A stretch of 64,000 nucleotides of DNA from Melanocharis versteri (GCA_013397845.1 VZTG01009275.1:1381778-1445777); one strand, 5' to 3'; counted from the first letter of the stretch, positions 27,401-42,400 are shown. Notes: generated from the sequence alone by a model not told the origin. Translations and numbers: made by a program.

Positions 27401-30400
27401 ATTAAAGCTTTAATAAGAGTCTAGAAGGTGCCCTGTGGCTTGCAGGGGAATGGGGCGGATAATAATTCCATGTCCTCCTGTGTTAAATACCTGCTTCCTT
27501 GTTGCCTGTGATTGATGGATAATGACACAATAGCCCACTTAGGCGTGCCGCCCCCATTTTCCACTGTAATAATTTCATTTCCAGACAAGAACATTAACAA
27601 CCCAGTTACAGTCAAATGGAAACAGAAATTCACAAATAAAAGCTGCTGACTGCCAGAGCTTTGATCTTGCATCTTCAAACTTGAATCTGAATTTTTTATT
27701 TTACTCGCGCGAGTCTCACAACCCGACCAGAAAACAGCAAAATGCAACGTACTCCTTTTGAATGAAGCCCAATTCCAGGTAGCCAAACTTCCGTTATTTA
27801 AATTGAAAAGGTCCAATACAAACTCAGCTGGGAAGAAAACAGACTAAAATCCACATCTAAAGGGAATTCCAGCGCTCTCTCACTATCAAAACCGTAGATA
27901 CACAAAAAACATACGTAATTTCTACAGAAGGGTAGGCAGACCATCTCTTTTAAGAGAAGGAAACAGTGGTTCTGCTGTCTTCCTTTACTCCAGGGAGTGT
28001 GTGTGCAGTTTGACATTTTTTTCCACCTCTAGAGTCAACCTTTTACCTTCCTGTTCCAGCAATCCAACACCAACAGTGCATCAAGTAATGGAAAAGCAAT
28101 CGCTGCTAAGACAGCACAAATGCATGAACGAACAGTTCTGAGGCTGAAGCTCACAACAGCGACTCATCAAGTGAAAATTGCAACATTTTGGTGTGCTCCC
28201 ACTTATCAAAACAGTCCAGATGGAGTCCTAGCGTTATAATCTGGCTCATATGCTTGTAAAACATTTCTGGTGTTCCCCTCGACATTGCTGGAATTGGGCT
28301 GAGGACTCATTGGACTCAGCCCAACAATTTATGTCACCTCATTCTCACTGACGGGTCTTGTGCAAACCATTATGGCAAAAACCGTGAGAGAAAATGGTCT
28401 CACTCTGGAAATGAAAGTTGTGGTGCTTTCACTGAGATGTCTTGATTCATGTGAACTGAACCCGTCCAGACATTTCCCTCTCACTGCCTGCTCATGTCCC
28501 TTAAGACACTTCAGTTGTATCATCAGCACCGTCCACTTCTAAGAGTACAGAGGGAATTTCTGAGAGTGCAGCCGTGGTTTGGTTAGTCACCAGCTTACTT
28601 AAAGGATGACTTCAAAAGCATCAAAGCAAATTAGTGGCATGAGTCCTACTACTTTCATATAGGAGCTTGATCAAGGGATTTTATATCCAAATCCAAAATC
28701 CTCTTCTGACCATATACACAATCTATCAACTGCAGCACCACACAATCTGTCCTACACCTGATTTACCACGTTCCTTTGAAGCACTCAGGCTACAAGGTAC
28801 ATACCTTCCAAATGGTTACACAGGGATATGTTTAGAGTTTCTACAGATCTTCACAGAAAATCAACTAATTATGAATGCAAACACAATAAAAAACATACAG
28901 TCTGTGAGAAAGGGCAGCCAGCAGTAAAGCATTGCTCTTTGTTTTAAGGTGAAACTGCACCTATGCGTAGCATCTATGACTAAGATTTCCCCACTGGCGC
29001 ACAATTATTCCATTAACACATTAGGAGGAGAGGACCTGACAGCTACAGAGACAGGGTGCCATCTGTATCCTGCCCATGCATCCAAAGATTACTTCAAATC
29101 CTTCCTAGCTCAAGGCAAGATCTCACCTAGAAATGAATTCAAAGGATGAGTGTTCCAGATGCCTCATCACTCAGGCAAATGCTTTGCGTATCGAAAATGA
29201 CCAAACTGAAGCTATTTCTTAGGGAATGCTCTGCCAATGAGTCCTCTACAACACAACTTTAGCCCTACAGAAGGGGCAGAAGCAGACTTACACATGGCAC
29301 ACACTGCACTTTGCATGCACAAGCAGAAGTTTTCAGGTACTCTCATTTTCAGAACATCAGTGCCGGGCATGACCAAAGCCCTGGCTGTCCCATGGTGGTT
29401 CCTCACTTTGATTCACCACTGCAGGGAATATCCAACCTTTTCCTGCCCAGCAGCTGTGAGTGATGCAGCACAGGTACTGATGTATCAGATCACACAGCCA
29501 ATCAACCAGAGAGGACTGGACACCTATCTTGTCAATCACTCACAGATCAAGTTATTTAAACAAATTTCAGGAAACCACAATTATTCCCTCCAGTTCCTGG
29601 TATTGTAAATAGAACATCTAATCCAACAGAGAACAACTTGATTAACAAGGCATTTATAATCTATAGGGAAATAATGGTTATTTCAGAGTTACATCATCAC
29701 ACAGATTTCTTAATGTCAATGGGCAAAAAATTCCAACAAACCCATCACCAGAACAGAAATGCAGGGGCCAGAGGGAGAGCAGTTTCATTTTAGAGAAGGG
29801 TAGGGAGTGATGCTTTATGTGAAACAACCTATTTACACAGCAGCCCAAGCACACCTCAGCACACAGAATAGATAATGCTGTAATATACTGCAATATTTGA
29901 GTCCTGAGATAACCCTGCTGGGCCATGCATCCCCAGCAGCAAACAGAGATACTGAGGAAGTTCCACTTGAGCATGTGCTGAATGCTCCAGCCAGCTCACC
30001 CAGCAGCTGTCCTCTGGGACAATCCCACTGCAGAGCAGCAGTTCAGCAGCAGCAAACACATACAGCCCCCACCACACGGGTAAGGTGAGGCTGAAGGAAA
30101 AAGGAGGACAGGATTTTGGAATACGAGCAGGGAGATGGAGGGACACGGGAAGCTGGGAATCACACAAGTAGAGCAAGAAGATGCAGCTTCACAACTCTTC
30201 TAGTGAAAAGTGAACTTATTTTAAAACACATTGGGTAGCATGGTTTGCTTCTTGAGGCAAGGCAGGACAGAGCTGCCAAGAAGGAGGTTGTAGTTTTTTT
30301 ATCTGGGTAGGGCTGGAGAAAACACATTGATGGGAAGCTACTATTGGCTGAAAGGAAGAGTGTGTGAAGTCTCTGGCAGAAGATCTCTTACAACCTTCTG

Positions 30401-33400
30401 TGCCAAAGGAAGAGGGACTAAGAGGATTCACACGGCTTGGAGAGCTGAGATGACAGAAGATGTTGAGAAGACAGAAGAGGAAAAGGTCCAGAGAAATATT
30501 TTCGGTACTTTTTGGCAGTTACATTTTACAACAAAAGCCACTCTTCTCTGCACATGGAAGGTCTCTGCAGCACGCAGAGATTAAGCCAGTCCTTCCAAAC
30601 AGGCAGTGCATTTATCACAGCTTCATTGCAGGATACACACATGAACACCCACGCACACAGCCCTGTCACAGGTCACTGCAGGCAGATCCAACTGCTTATT
30701 CACAGGCAAGTGCCTGCCCAGCTCTAGGAGCTTCCCACTGCAGGCTTCCATACTTCAAAAGCTTACAACTCCAGTTAAATGCCGGTACGATGCGGCGATT
30801 AGTGAGACACAAGAGGGAATGAAAAAATTATTGACTCAACATGCCAAGCCTCTGTGATGTAACACCAGGACAAGCTCGTGACAAGGTCACACACTGAATC
30901 AGACACAAAAAAAACCAAATCAGCTCTGCTGCCTGGAAATCCACTCATCTGCTAGCCTGTGGAGAGAACTTTCCATAGGTCAGGTGGCCCATAAAAATTC
31001 CTCCACAATGTGCATGTTTCCCAAACCACTACGATGTTTACAGAAGAAACTGCCTAGGTATACAAGCCTTTCCCTCACTCAAAGTGGAAGACTCCAAAAG
31101 CAGATTCTAGAAATCCACACGGTTAAAAGCAGGACAGGTTTCATGGGGGTGAGGGAGGGCAGGGGAAAAAGATGTGTGCTAAGGATACAACCTGAGCAAA
31201 ATCCATACACCTAATATGCAACAAGAAAAGCAGAAGATAATGCCAGCTGTGGATCCAAGGAGGACAGATCAAAAGCAAGGCCATCTCCAGCACCCTTAGC
31301 CTAACACACAAATGGACTTCAGAGTATTTGTGGATATGCCACCACCACCCTCAACTGCAGGTTAAAGCTAAAGAGATGGAGTAACACTGTCAAGTGAATA
31401 AATGATGGATACCAGACAGCCCGTAAAAATGCATTTGAGGCAGGTGTCATCTTCCATTATAGGGGGAATCTGGCAGATTCTAGAAAAAAATGCCAGACTC
31501 CACAATTAGGCACATCCTACCAAAAGGAAAGCAATTATTTTTGATGCTTGGACACACATTTTCTCTTACAAATTGCAACACACTCCTTGCAGCATAGGCT
31601 TCAATAAATACTCCAAGGCTACAGGTCACAGGAGAAGTTCCATTCTCAGGATAAGCACATGCTCCTTCTTTATTTAATTGGGAAGCCACACAGAGTTGTG
31701 GCTTGTTACTGCAAATGTTTTCAGGACAGAAAGTCCTAAGCTTTGCCTGCTTGTCACAGCATCTTGTGGATTTTAACACCAACAGCTAAAGTGAAAAGCC
31801 TGTGAAATCTGATCTGCACCAGAAGCTCTGTTCACACAGAATACAGAAAGGCACCGCAGTGAATGGATACAGGGGAATGGGCTCAGAGCAGGAGAAACAG
31901 TTGGTGTTTCTAGTTGTACAGGAGTGGGACATGCTCAAGTGAGCACCCACAAAATCCAGTAAGAATCCCTCTTACCCTCTCCAGTAAAAAACAAGTAGGG
32001 AATGGAGACATTGCTGTGCTCAGCAAGCTGAACCGAGACAGCACTGCAGGGAAACTGCTCTGACAAGTGCTGGCCTCAGTGCAGGAAGGCACGAGAGCAA
32101 GTCTTGAACAACCACTCTAGCACATGCCTGGAGACCTGCACAATAATTTACAGTGTATGCATTTTCAGAAGTTCATGCTATGGCTCTTCTCTTACCCTCT
32201 TCCTTAAGAAACAGGAGGAAAAGATTACAAAGTTGTTAGTTACCAGCAACAAAAGCTAGGAAATATTCATGCAGCCAATGTTGCTAAGTTTGAGGCCTAA
32301 GAGGATGTGCAGACAATACTACAGAGTCAGTTGAGACTAAACATTTGCTCCAGAGCTTAAAAAAACCCTCTTGCTTCCATATGTATAACAACCAGCTCTA
32401 TCTCAGCGAAAACAGTAAAAGATGCAAGCAGCGGAGACAGGCTCCCTCCATTTCTCCTCCTCCTGCCTTTATGACACACAACAGTACACGAAGGGTACTT
32501 CATTTCCCACCTGATTTTCTCACACCAAGTAACACGCTCGTTGTGTCTGTTCTCTTCTGCACATGAAGGAGGAATGCAAAAAGACCCCATGCCTACGGAC
32601 AAGAGCAGCCATGGGATGTATTCCCAAAGTTGCTTCCAAGAAGCCAGCCTGGTGCCCTCAGACAGGAACACTACTACACCAGGGGCTACGCCAAAGAAAC
32701 GCCAAATGCCACACCACACCCTTTCAAAAATGGGAATAAGGGAGGGAAAAATTACTTAGGAGAAATCATGCGACTTAGCAGACAGAAACCCCATTTTCCA
32801 CTCAAAATAACTTTTCCCCAAACAAAAAGCAGCTCTTCTCAGACAAAAAAGAGCTCTCACACAACTCAAATGACAGCCACCGTGAAACAAAAGGCCACCA
32901 GGAGCACCACCAACCACGAGGCTGCTACAAGGGCTGGACCCAGGCTCTGCACAACAAATCAACAGCTCATCTGCCCTACTGGGGCAGAGCCCCTCAAAGC
33001 CAGTGGGAGAGCCAGCACCTGGCACCTCACTCATCCAGTCCTGTGCCCGGCACCTCCACGCTGGGAATAACAGCAACCCAGCACCTCTCATGTGTGTTAG
33101 GTGGGACTTTGGCGCTGGAATAAGTTGTCAATGCAACAATCAACAAGTCAAAGCAATTAATAAGGGGCCTGTTGTCATTACTTCAGCTGTGGCAGTTAAT
33201 ACACACGGAATGAAACTCTCCTGCAAAACTAGGGCAACACAGAAGATGGGTGTTTCCTTATCACAATATATGTAACAGAAAAGCCCCCTCAAATCTCAGC
33301 AGTCACATACACATGCTAAGATTTACTGAATGGAGGGAGTTGAACCTGGTAAATCTGTAGTTTGCAAATCTGGCAATGATCTTAAGTGGGTGCTGGTGTG

Positions 33401-36400
33401 TGTTGAGCAAAACAAAAGGATTTCACAATATCAGAATTATACAATATAGGGATGTAGCAAATTGTTCTTCAGGAAGGGGCAGTTCAACAGGCATTAAACA
33501 GTATCAAAAATGCTGGTTTTGCACAAGCTATTTATTCCCAGCCTGCAGATGCCTGAGAAAGAGGCAGGTTGACTAGTGAGGGACCAGCATGTCACTTGCT
33601 ATTTATGCTCTCACAAGTGACTGAATTTGACAGGGACAGTTGATAACCTTCTGAAAATAACTGAACTATCAAAGAATCTGTGTCTTAGCTAACACGGGTT
33701 TTTGGTTTTGCAGCTTGCAAAAATGCAGACTCTCGGTCTAAGGAGATGATCTTGCAACTCTATCTTGGAAGTCATTGAAGTGGAATATCTATTCTCTAGG
33801 GACAATTCATAACTCCCTTTCTGAAGATCTCTATTTGTCTCTTACTGAGAATTTAAAAGTCACCTATTTCCCTTGCAGCACGTCAGGTACAAATCTTGCT
33901 TTTTGTATTTTTTTATTTAGGTAATTAGAAGGGCTCTTTTTCACGTTCAATCAAAAGCAGATTAGACAAGTTAACCTTTGTGGGACAATCCAGAAGTTAC
34001 AGCTCTCCTGACCAAATGCAGGTAGCTTGGGTCATCCCAAAGCCCTTCTAACTTCACTAATTACTAACTACTGCAGGTCTACTAAAAGATGATGAAGATT
34101 GGCACATGGAAGCCTGGGAGATGATCCCTTCCAAGCACTCCATCTTCCAGCTTTCCTTTGCACACACACAGAGCCAGGTAAAGCAGGAAGAAAACGGCAA
34201 GACTTTCATACTCTGTCTGCTTTTAGCACATCCCAGGTGTGTATGGCTGGGATCTCAACTCCTGTTGTTAGTAGGGTTCTTCCTGTGGAAGGGAAGCATG
34301 GGAAAACATTCCCCAGCCTGAATGGCTGCTGGAACTGCTGCTGGGGAGGTTAGTGTAAGCAGCAGTGGAACACCAGCCAGAGCTTCTCCCCATGCATGCG
34401 TGTGCAGTGATTTACTGGGCACCAGCAGCCACTCAATTCAGTTTAAGGATTGGTGCCTACAGGCTCTCTGCTGTAGCAATGGACCAAACCTGACAGAGTC
34501 AAAACACCTGCCCAATTCTGTACACTCCAAATGGGAGAAAGGGCAGAGCAGGCATCAACAATCGGAAAAAGAGGGATTCCTGAATTCCCAGATACTTGGG
34601 AATTGCTCTTGCGTAGGAAGACGTTATTTCATGTGAGCAGAATTGTGGAGAGAATATGGAGAGGCATTTGGTTAAAAGGAGTGTCATCTATAATTATAGA
34701 TTCCCCAGTGACAACAAAATAAATTGGGAATTGTAGAAACACTGAAGGGGAAATAAAAGTTGTCACTGATGGTAAAAGTAATAATTAATTCTGGAGCCTT
34801 CTCTCTCTGCTCCTCACCACCACCTCGGTGGGAATGTGCCAGGCTCTTTCCCAGCAACAGAATTATTTCTGTAAAACATTTTTGTAAGTTGCAATACCTC
34901 TGTAACTGAAAATAGAGGCAAATTCGAGCGCTTAGTGGGACCTTTGAAACCCCAGCTGTGAAGACTCATTAACTGTAAGTACATTTTTGCAGATGCACAG
35001 CTCTGAATCTGACTCATAACTCTCCTCCCATGACAGCAAGACCCGGGATTCAGGTAAAAAGGCTTAAGATAATTGATATGGATTCTTATTCAGGCAAATT
35101 AGGAGGAAGAAAGCAGCAAAGAGGAGGCTTCAGGGATATGGTGAAGGAAGGGGGATCAATTGTTTAGTTGGCTCTGTTGAGGGATCCATCACTTGCAGTT
35201 CCAAGGCACAAGGAGGGCAGTATGAGATGGGAATCTATGTTTTATCTAACAAATTTTATGCATCTTGCTCTTGTATGCTGGACAACAGCTCTAGCTTCAC
35301 ATACCAGGTCAGAGTAAAGGCCCCTCTTGAGTAGTTACTGGGGATTTCAGTCATTCTGTTCTTTCAAGGGCTGGAAATGTTCAGGTTTACCAGGCTCAAC
35401 TGCACATAGGGTAGTCCTTGTGTCTGCAGCTCCGGGTTGCCAAAGGACAGGATAGATATGGGGGAGATGCACAATTAAGCATCTCTCCCACACATAAGGC
35501 ATATGGCAAAGTGGAGCACTCAAGTCACAGCTGACTCAGAGCTGCACACGAGAGCATGCACCTGCAGTCACATGTGCATGTGTGTGTGCACGAATAGCCG
35601 GGGGAAGCATTTACTGCCAGCACAGCTCTTCCCGACTGCATTTCAGTGAGCACAAAACCAGCAGGGTCAAAACCTGCAGTAGGAGTCTGTCAGCCACCAG
35701 CCTCTGACTGCAGCCAGTGTGCTGACACACACCAGGGAGAAGGGCAGACCACTTGGTGTCCAGCAGCTCCTTCCCTCTGGCATTTCTAAGCCTGATACAA
35801 GATTCTGGTAACAACAACATTTAAACCGCGGTGTTGTGTATTATACAAGAACAGATCTTCCTTCACAAAAACCTCATTGGCTTTCCACCACCCCACCAAA
35901 AAAAAAATTAAAAATCTTCTAGCAGCATTGACCGAATTGTAAAGCAACCTGGTTGGCTTCCATGCATCCGATGGCCTCTTCCAAGAGTGAAAACTCCACG
36001 CAGACATAGCCATAGTCGTAACCTGGGGACAGCATTTAAATACAGACGGGAGTCATGTTAGTGCCTTGTCATAAAGAAAGCCACATTAAATATTCAATTT
36101 CCCTTTCCCTCCAATGACAAGCCCTCTAACCACCACCCCTCTGCCTCAGAATGAAAAAGAAAGAAACCAGGGACTAGCTGGATGATGATTAACTGTGCAG
36201 TTTACCATGAAAGTTAATAGTAGTGTTCCCACTTTCCCTTACACAACCCAGTGACAGTCACACTCTTTCTTAGGGCAAGAAATAATTGCTTTGCTGTTTG
36301 TTTTTTTAAAGTCATAGTGACTTTCCATTGCCAGTTTCACATTTTGTGCTACCTTGGAGGCAGCACTCTCCAAAGTAAGTGTTGATAAATCATTTCCAAG

Positions 36401-39400
36401 TACCTTGCTGCAGATGTATTTTACACGAATAGCCAGCATTTTAATTGGGCAATATTTCAGAAAGAACCAACACAATTCCTTTGCCTTTACTATTTTTCTT
36501 TCAACACCTGCTTACTTTCTGAAGTCCAATCCCTTGCATTATGAAAAAGTGCAGCAGAGCAGGAATGAGAACTCCAACTTTCTCATTTTGGTATAGATGT
36601 CATTGCACACATAACAAGAGGGTGTGGGAGCTTTAAGTTTAGATTCAAGAAACTAGAGAGCCTTTACTCCTCTCACTCCTTGGCAAGCTGTCATCTCAGT
36701 CGCTGCAGAAGGGACCCACTGATTTAACTGTGTACTCCAGTTACCTGCACTGAAATATTATGGCCCAAAGTAAAGTGCAGGGTGAACACTGCAGAATCCA
36801 AGACCAACTCAAGATCCATCCCTGATGTTGAAACTATCTCCAAGAACAGAAGTGCTGAGGAACAACATAAAGTCACAACCTCACCCTTTACATGTCAAGG
36901 CCACCACACTCCAAAACAGTACTTTCCAGATGATCATGGGCTGAGATGCTCCTACATGGACACAAGCAGTGAGAGGGCTTGGCTCCCTCCTGCTGCTCTT
37001 TTGGCTGGTTTGGAGCGAGAGGAAGGCTGGTCTGCATGGGATTTGTGCCATTTTAGGCACCTAGCTGTCCTGGTGAAGAGCTTGTCTTCCCTCCTACTAA
37101 AGATGGACATCTCAACTCTGGTATCTTCAAACCAGGTACATATCTGGTTCCTACTGCTGCAGCCCCTCACCTTCCATGGGAAGGTAACTCCATGCACGCT
37201 TCTCTCAGGCAAGGCATTCCAGCCTCCTGGAAAGCAGCCCCCATCTCCCTCAAGCCTACGCCTAAGAACACTTGCTGCACTCTCTAGTTTCTCCTTCTCT
37301 GTCACTTTACCATCTTTGTACTTTACCACATCAAAGAGACAGGACCACACAAAACTATTTCATCATCAAACCCTACTGATTTTTTTATCTTTTTTTTTTT
37401 TATTCTGGGAGCTCTTTGCATGCTGTTTTAACAACACAATTCTGACTTAGCACCTTTGCCTTTAATAACAAGACTCCAATTTGAATCTAGCATCTCTTCC
37501 ACATCACAGAGGAATTTATTCCCCTTTCCCATATTATTTTAGCCAATATAATTATGCTAAAGGGAAATTTATCAATCAGTGTGCTGTTCAGCTCAGCGGA
37601 AGATGCAGTCCAGCAGCACAACATCTGTGGTGGAAGGCAGCTAAAGCCACTTGACACTCTTACATCAAGTGGGCAGCTGGAAGTAGAGGTGTGGTTTCAG
37701 CTGGCAGGATTGACAGAACCAAATTGATCCAGCTGTTCCCACATCATCCGTTCTGCTCTGCAGTACAGCCACACCGGATCACATTCTGAAAATGAAGGAG
37801 TTCTCCTCTCTGCAGAAGGCAGCTGCTCTCCAGAAGCAGTGCTGCCCCTTGCTGGGAGACTGCTCTGCATTCTGGGCAGACACCTCTGCTACTCCATGCA
37901 CAGTGTGCAGCCTCACGTGTTACATTTTAAAGCCTTACTCAAATCCAGAACTCTTTCCCTTCTGTTCAGAAAAGGGCTGCATGAGTGATATTTGTCAGCC
38001 CATAAGGCTCCTGATTCCCCTTCGAAGAGGACTTTTGAAAGCTGCTATAATCAGCAAGGCAAGATCAGAGCACTATCTTACTTCCATGTGCGGGAGATCT
38101 CACGAGAGACACAAAGCAAGATTGCAGAAGTTTTCATTCTATTTGCTCTGCAATAAGAGGACATTTATATCCCAGTCTTCGAGAAGGGAATGAGTAGTTT
38201 AGACATGGATTTAATCCAGCATGACACAACTGAGAGTGCAAGGCTGAATGTTATATGGAGCTACAAAAGCTCAGACGCTTGGAGGAATGTACACCAGAGG
38301 ATCGTTCCAAGCATTACATGGAGACAGTTAAGGGGAAGCCCAACACATTTCTCCTTCTGCACCTTCCCCACCTCTGCTCTGCCCCACTAAACTCATAAAC
38401 ATAGCAGCAATAACATGTACAAAAACAATAACCGTGGCCCCATATCCTGCCAAAATGCAGCTCCAGGCCAGATGTTCAGCTCTTGTGGTCGGCTCGCAGA
38501 GGGACACAGCGTTCTGGAATTCACTACGAGCTGTCCTTGCACAGACAGCACCGAAGTAGTGATGCAAGAAGAGAGCAGCCTGGAGCCACTTGCTGAAAAC
38601 CACCGCTGAAGATGTGTGGGGGCTTGACACTTTTCCCCTCCCCCAGATCCAGAGCTTTGCATGGATCTGACAAGCACACTCAGGATGTGAGAACTACGGA
38701 GTAACATCAGCCTTGGGCGGCACGCCTCCCCTGCTCTGCCCCCTTCCCCCAGCTCCTCCAGAGCATCCTTCCATTTTAGACCACGGCAGGGAGGCGACTG
38801 AAATGGGAGCCTGTGGAACAATGGCACCCCACCTTCAAAACGCAATGGCTGCTGATTTTTCCACCATCTGAAACAATCACATTACCCAGAGAACAACACT
38901 TGAAACAAAACCAAGTGGCTCGAGACTGGTTCTTAAGGGGGAGCAACTACAGAGGCTCCTGCCACCAACTGTTGTGCCTTTTTCTTGCCTCCTCCATAGG
39001 CCTGGTCCAGCTCTGTGTGGCAGCTGCTGAGCTTGGATATTTTTGTTTCCAAAGCCTTCACACAGTTTGCCTGTCAGAATGCCAACAATTTAGGTGCTGC
39101 TACCAGAGGCAGGACATGGGATTTTGATGGAGGGACAGGGCCAGGCAGCTAATGGCAGGAACTGGTTCCACAGGCATCCCAACATAAGCAGTGCTCCCCT
39201 GTGAAGGAGAGCTCTTGGACACCCTCTGGTATTCTTCAGGTCATAGCAGTAAAACCAAAGCAATCAAACCAGCAAAGCAAAACCACTGCTGAAGAACCAT
39301 GTGGGGTTTTTGACTCAAAGAGGCCTAACTTCACATGCAAGGTTTCACATGAAGGTATAAATCGTGGTATCTTCACCTACTGATTAGTACAATACTACAG

Positions 39401-42400
39401 TTTCAGGATCCACAAGAAATTAGAATGGAGTAATGATTTGCAGAAGCATATATGATCAACACAGTCAAAAAGGAAAGAAATCCTTGTATGGTATTTCCCC
39501 CACACAACCTCTAAGCATGCTGCAGTACAGCTACACTGTCCAAACGATCTTTCCAACAGGAACACTTGAACTTGCCCAGATTTTGGCCCTAGCACAGCCA
39601 TAAAACATGCATGTCCTCATCTCGCCCCATGTTTTAGGTCAACTGTGTAAAAGGACTCTTGTACCTTATTTAGCTACTTCCTTTCAGCTGTGCAAGTCTA
39701 CAGTACCACAGGCTGTGTACGACGGATGAAATCAGAACGCAAGGAGAGCGTGCACATAGATTGCAGAGGACTTCTGCTTTCCCTTAAGTGCTTCTATGTA
39801 TACACAATCCTTTACGGATGCTCCCAAAGCATGCTCGGCTGTCTTCTGCACTGAAAATGGCACAAACGCTTAATACTTAGGAGTAAGGACACATATAGAG
39901 CTCCAGGAAGCTGCTCTGCAAGCATTAGAAAAAGGAACATTCTGCCTCTGAAACAGACGTGTTTTAGCAAAGTGAATTTTGACAGCGAATGGAGGGTTCC
40001 TGCTAGCATGCAATAGTTTGGCTAAAAATCCTGAAAGCCTGCCTTAAAATTACTGTTCTTTGGCTTCAGATATAGAGATCAAAGACTTGGGATTTAAAAT
40101 AAGTCTTGTCTCTATACAGACACAGTTTCTACTGAACAACTGACACATAGTAATGTGTTACTTCACCATAGTTTGTTATATCAAAGATCTAAATAAAGGA
40201 AAACCATAATGTTGCTCTCAGAGGGGCTGCAAGCAGTGTGAAGACATAAAAAAAAAATCTCTAGAGTTTTAGAAGACCAAACGAAAAGATCCTGTAGAGA
40301 CAGCAGCCCTTCCTGTGCCAAAGTAAAGACAGTTTTGGAAAGAAGGCAGGATGGCAACATGACAAAGGCATCCAATCCGAGAGGCGATCCAGCTTCTTAA
40401 TTCTAGGATGAACCTGCAGTCAGTCGAGCTCCTGCACAACCCCAACGAGCTTAAGGCATTAGGTCACCTCATGTCCATGGGGAGCCATCACCTGCCTTTG
40501 CAAACACAACTGTGACAAACCTCCGGCTGCTCTGGTGAAAGACAAAGATACTCCCTCTCCTCCGGGACAGGAAGAAGATGGTCTCCCACTAAAGTAACTC
40601 CATGTAACAGCTCACCAAAGGACACTACACTAACCTGGGCAGCTGGGCCACCTGCCAGCGTGGTGGAGGTCCCTGCATCTGCCAGGTGGGGCCAAGCAGC
40701 CTCAGGGCAGATGGACACAATGAGATCTCCACAGCCAGAGAGCTTCCCCACCATCCCAACAACACTTCACTTGTGGCTTTTCCCCCAGGATAAGACAGAA
40801 CTACCACAGAAGAAAAGCATTTGCAGTTCTGGGGACTTCTAGGACTCGGAGAGATGGCACATTAAAGCAGAGCCATGGCCAGCAGATGAAGCAGGAGATT
40901 CTTGCTACTTGCTCCCTCCAGATACAGCTGGGCAGAGCAGGGTGCAGCTGAGGAAATGCTCCACAGAGTTTCACCCATGCAAGAGAAGAAAGTTCTACTG
41001 CTCCAAGGGCAACAGCATAATGTATGGATTGACTATGAAGGACTTTCACATCCCTGAAGGAATCTGCAGTCTCACACACTGACCTTTGGGGAGCTCAGGT
41101 AATGGAGACAGGGATTGTGAACCCTGTTCTCAGAGCATCTGCCATTCTGTGGTTGAAAGGAAAATCTACCTCATGAGTGGGAGATTTTGGCAATGTGCCC
41201 ATGACCCCACGCACAAGATTCGCCCGTTTCCTCCAAGGAAAGATGCGGATGTAGGTCATCCATACCCGAGTGAATACCTCATCACAAGAAAATACTGGAG
41301 ATCACAGGGCTTTCTCTGGATCTCTGTGCTATTACACCGGACTACTATTAGGAGGCATCATACACTCAATGCTTCCAAGAAAACAGGAGCTCCAGGATGT
41401 GCTCAGGAGTGGCTGTACCTGGGCATACTCAGCAGGCACTGCCTTTGCAGTGAGGATGGGCACCACAGTAGTGCTTTCCATGGCTGGCAGAAGAAATAAA
41501 TCTGTCCAACCAGTCTGAAAAGCTGGAGGGCACTCCCACAGCACGGCAGGGACGGCGGCAATCTATCTATGCTACCACAGAAGCCAAAATCATGAGCTCT
41601 CTCAATACCAGCTGGTGGATTCTGAGCATCCATAAATTTGTCAGATCTCTTTACTGCACAGATAAATTGGTCTTCAGAGCTACTAAAGCTGAAGAGCTGT
41701 ACTAGAATAAACAGGACAAACTGCAACAAGCCATATCCCCAATTCCTTTCAAAGGCTGAGCATTTACAAGCCACACCTGCTGCTGGGAAAAGGCCTGTCA
41801 CTTCCTGCTGTCCCTCTGTGTAAAGAAGTACACTCTTACACACTCATTCATGACGGAGAACAACACTGAAACCACAGGAAATGAAACAGAGCCGTATTCT
41901 GAAAGATAGGGCACTACAGTCCATCCTCCTCCCTCCATCCTGGAGAACAAGACTCAGAAAGGATCTGCCTGAGACATCCTCAAAGGTGGACACCAGCAGC
42001 TCCATAAACTACAGGAACTACTACAGTCAGAGCCCCAAATGGCTGTCAACCCTTCTTGGCCCAAGGAGGGTAGTTTATACACCATCACAAAGGAGAGGAG
42101 GGAAAAAGCCCCAATGCTAAGATTGTACACACTGTAGTTTTATTAAAGACAAAGTATTGCATTATGTTTGTACAGAAACCTGGAATCTGAGGATGGTTGG
42201 GGCTTTCACTAAACTCCATGAGAGGACTGTAAGCTGCAAGGTGCTCCATCCACGAACTTGGTTTTAAAGTGCTGATAATGTGAACCTGGTCTCCAGGATA
42301 TATGACTTGTCATCTTAGCACAAGGCAATCAAGGTAACATCAGTACGCTGTGCAAAGCCTTGAAGTTTTGCTCCAGAGATGCAAAAGGAATGAGCACCTT

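Noticed and set aside
40488..40754. 88-codon minus-strand open frame with a fairly protein-like composition
   Set aside because: No recognised domain, no splice context and no phase-compatible link to RBM6.
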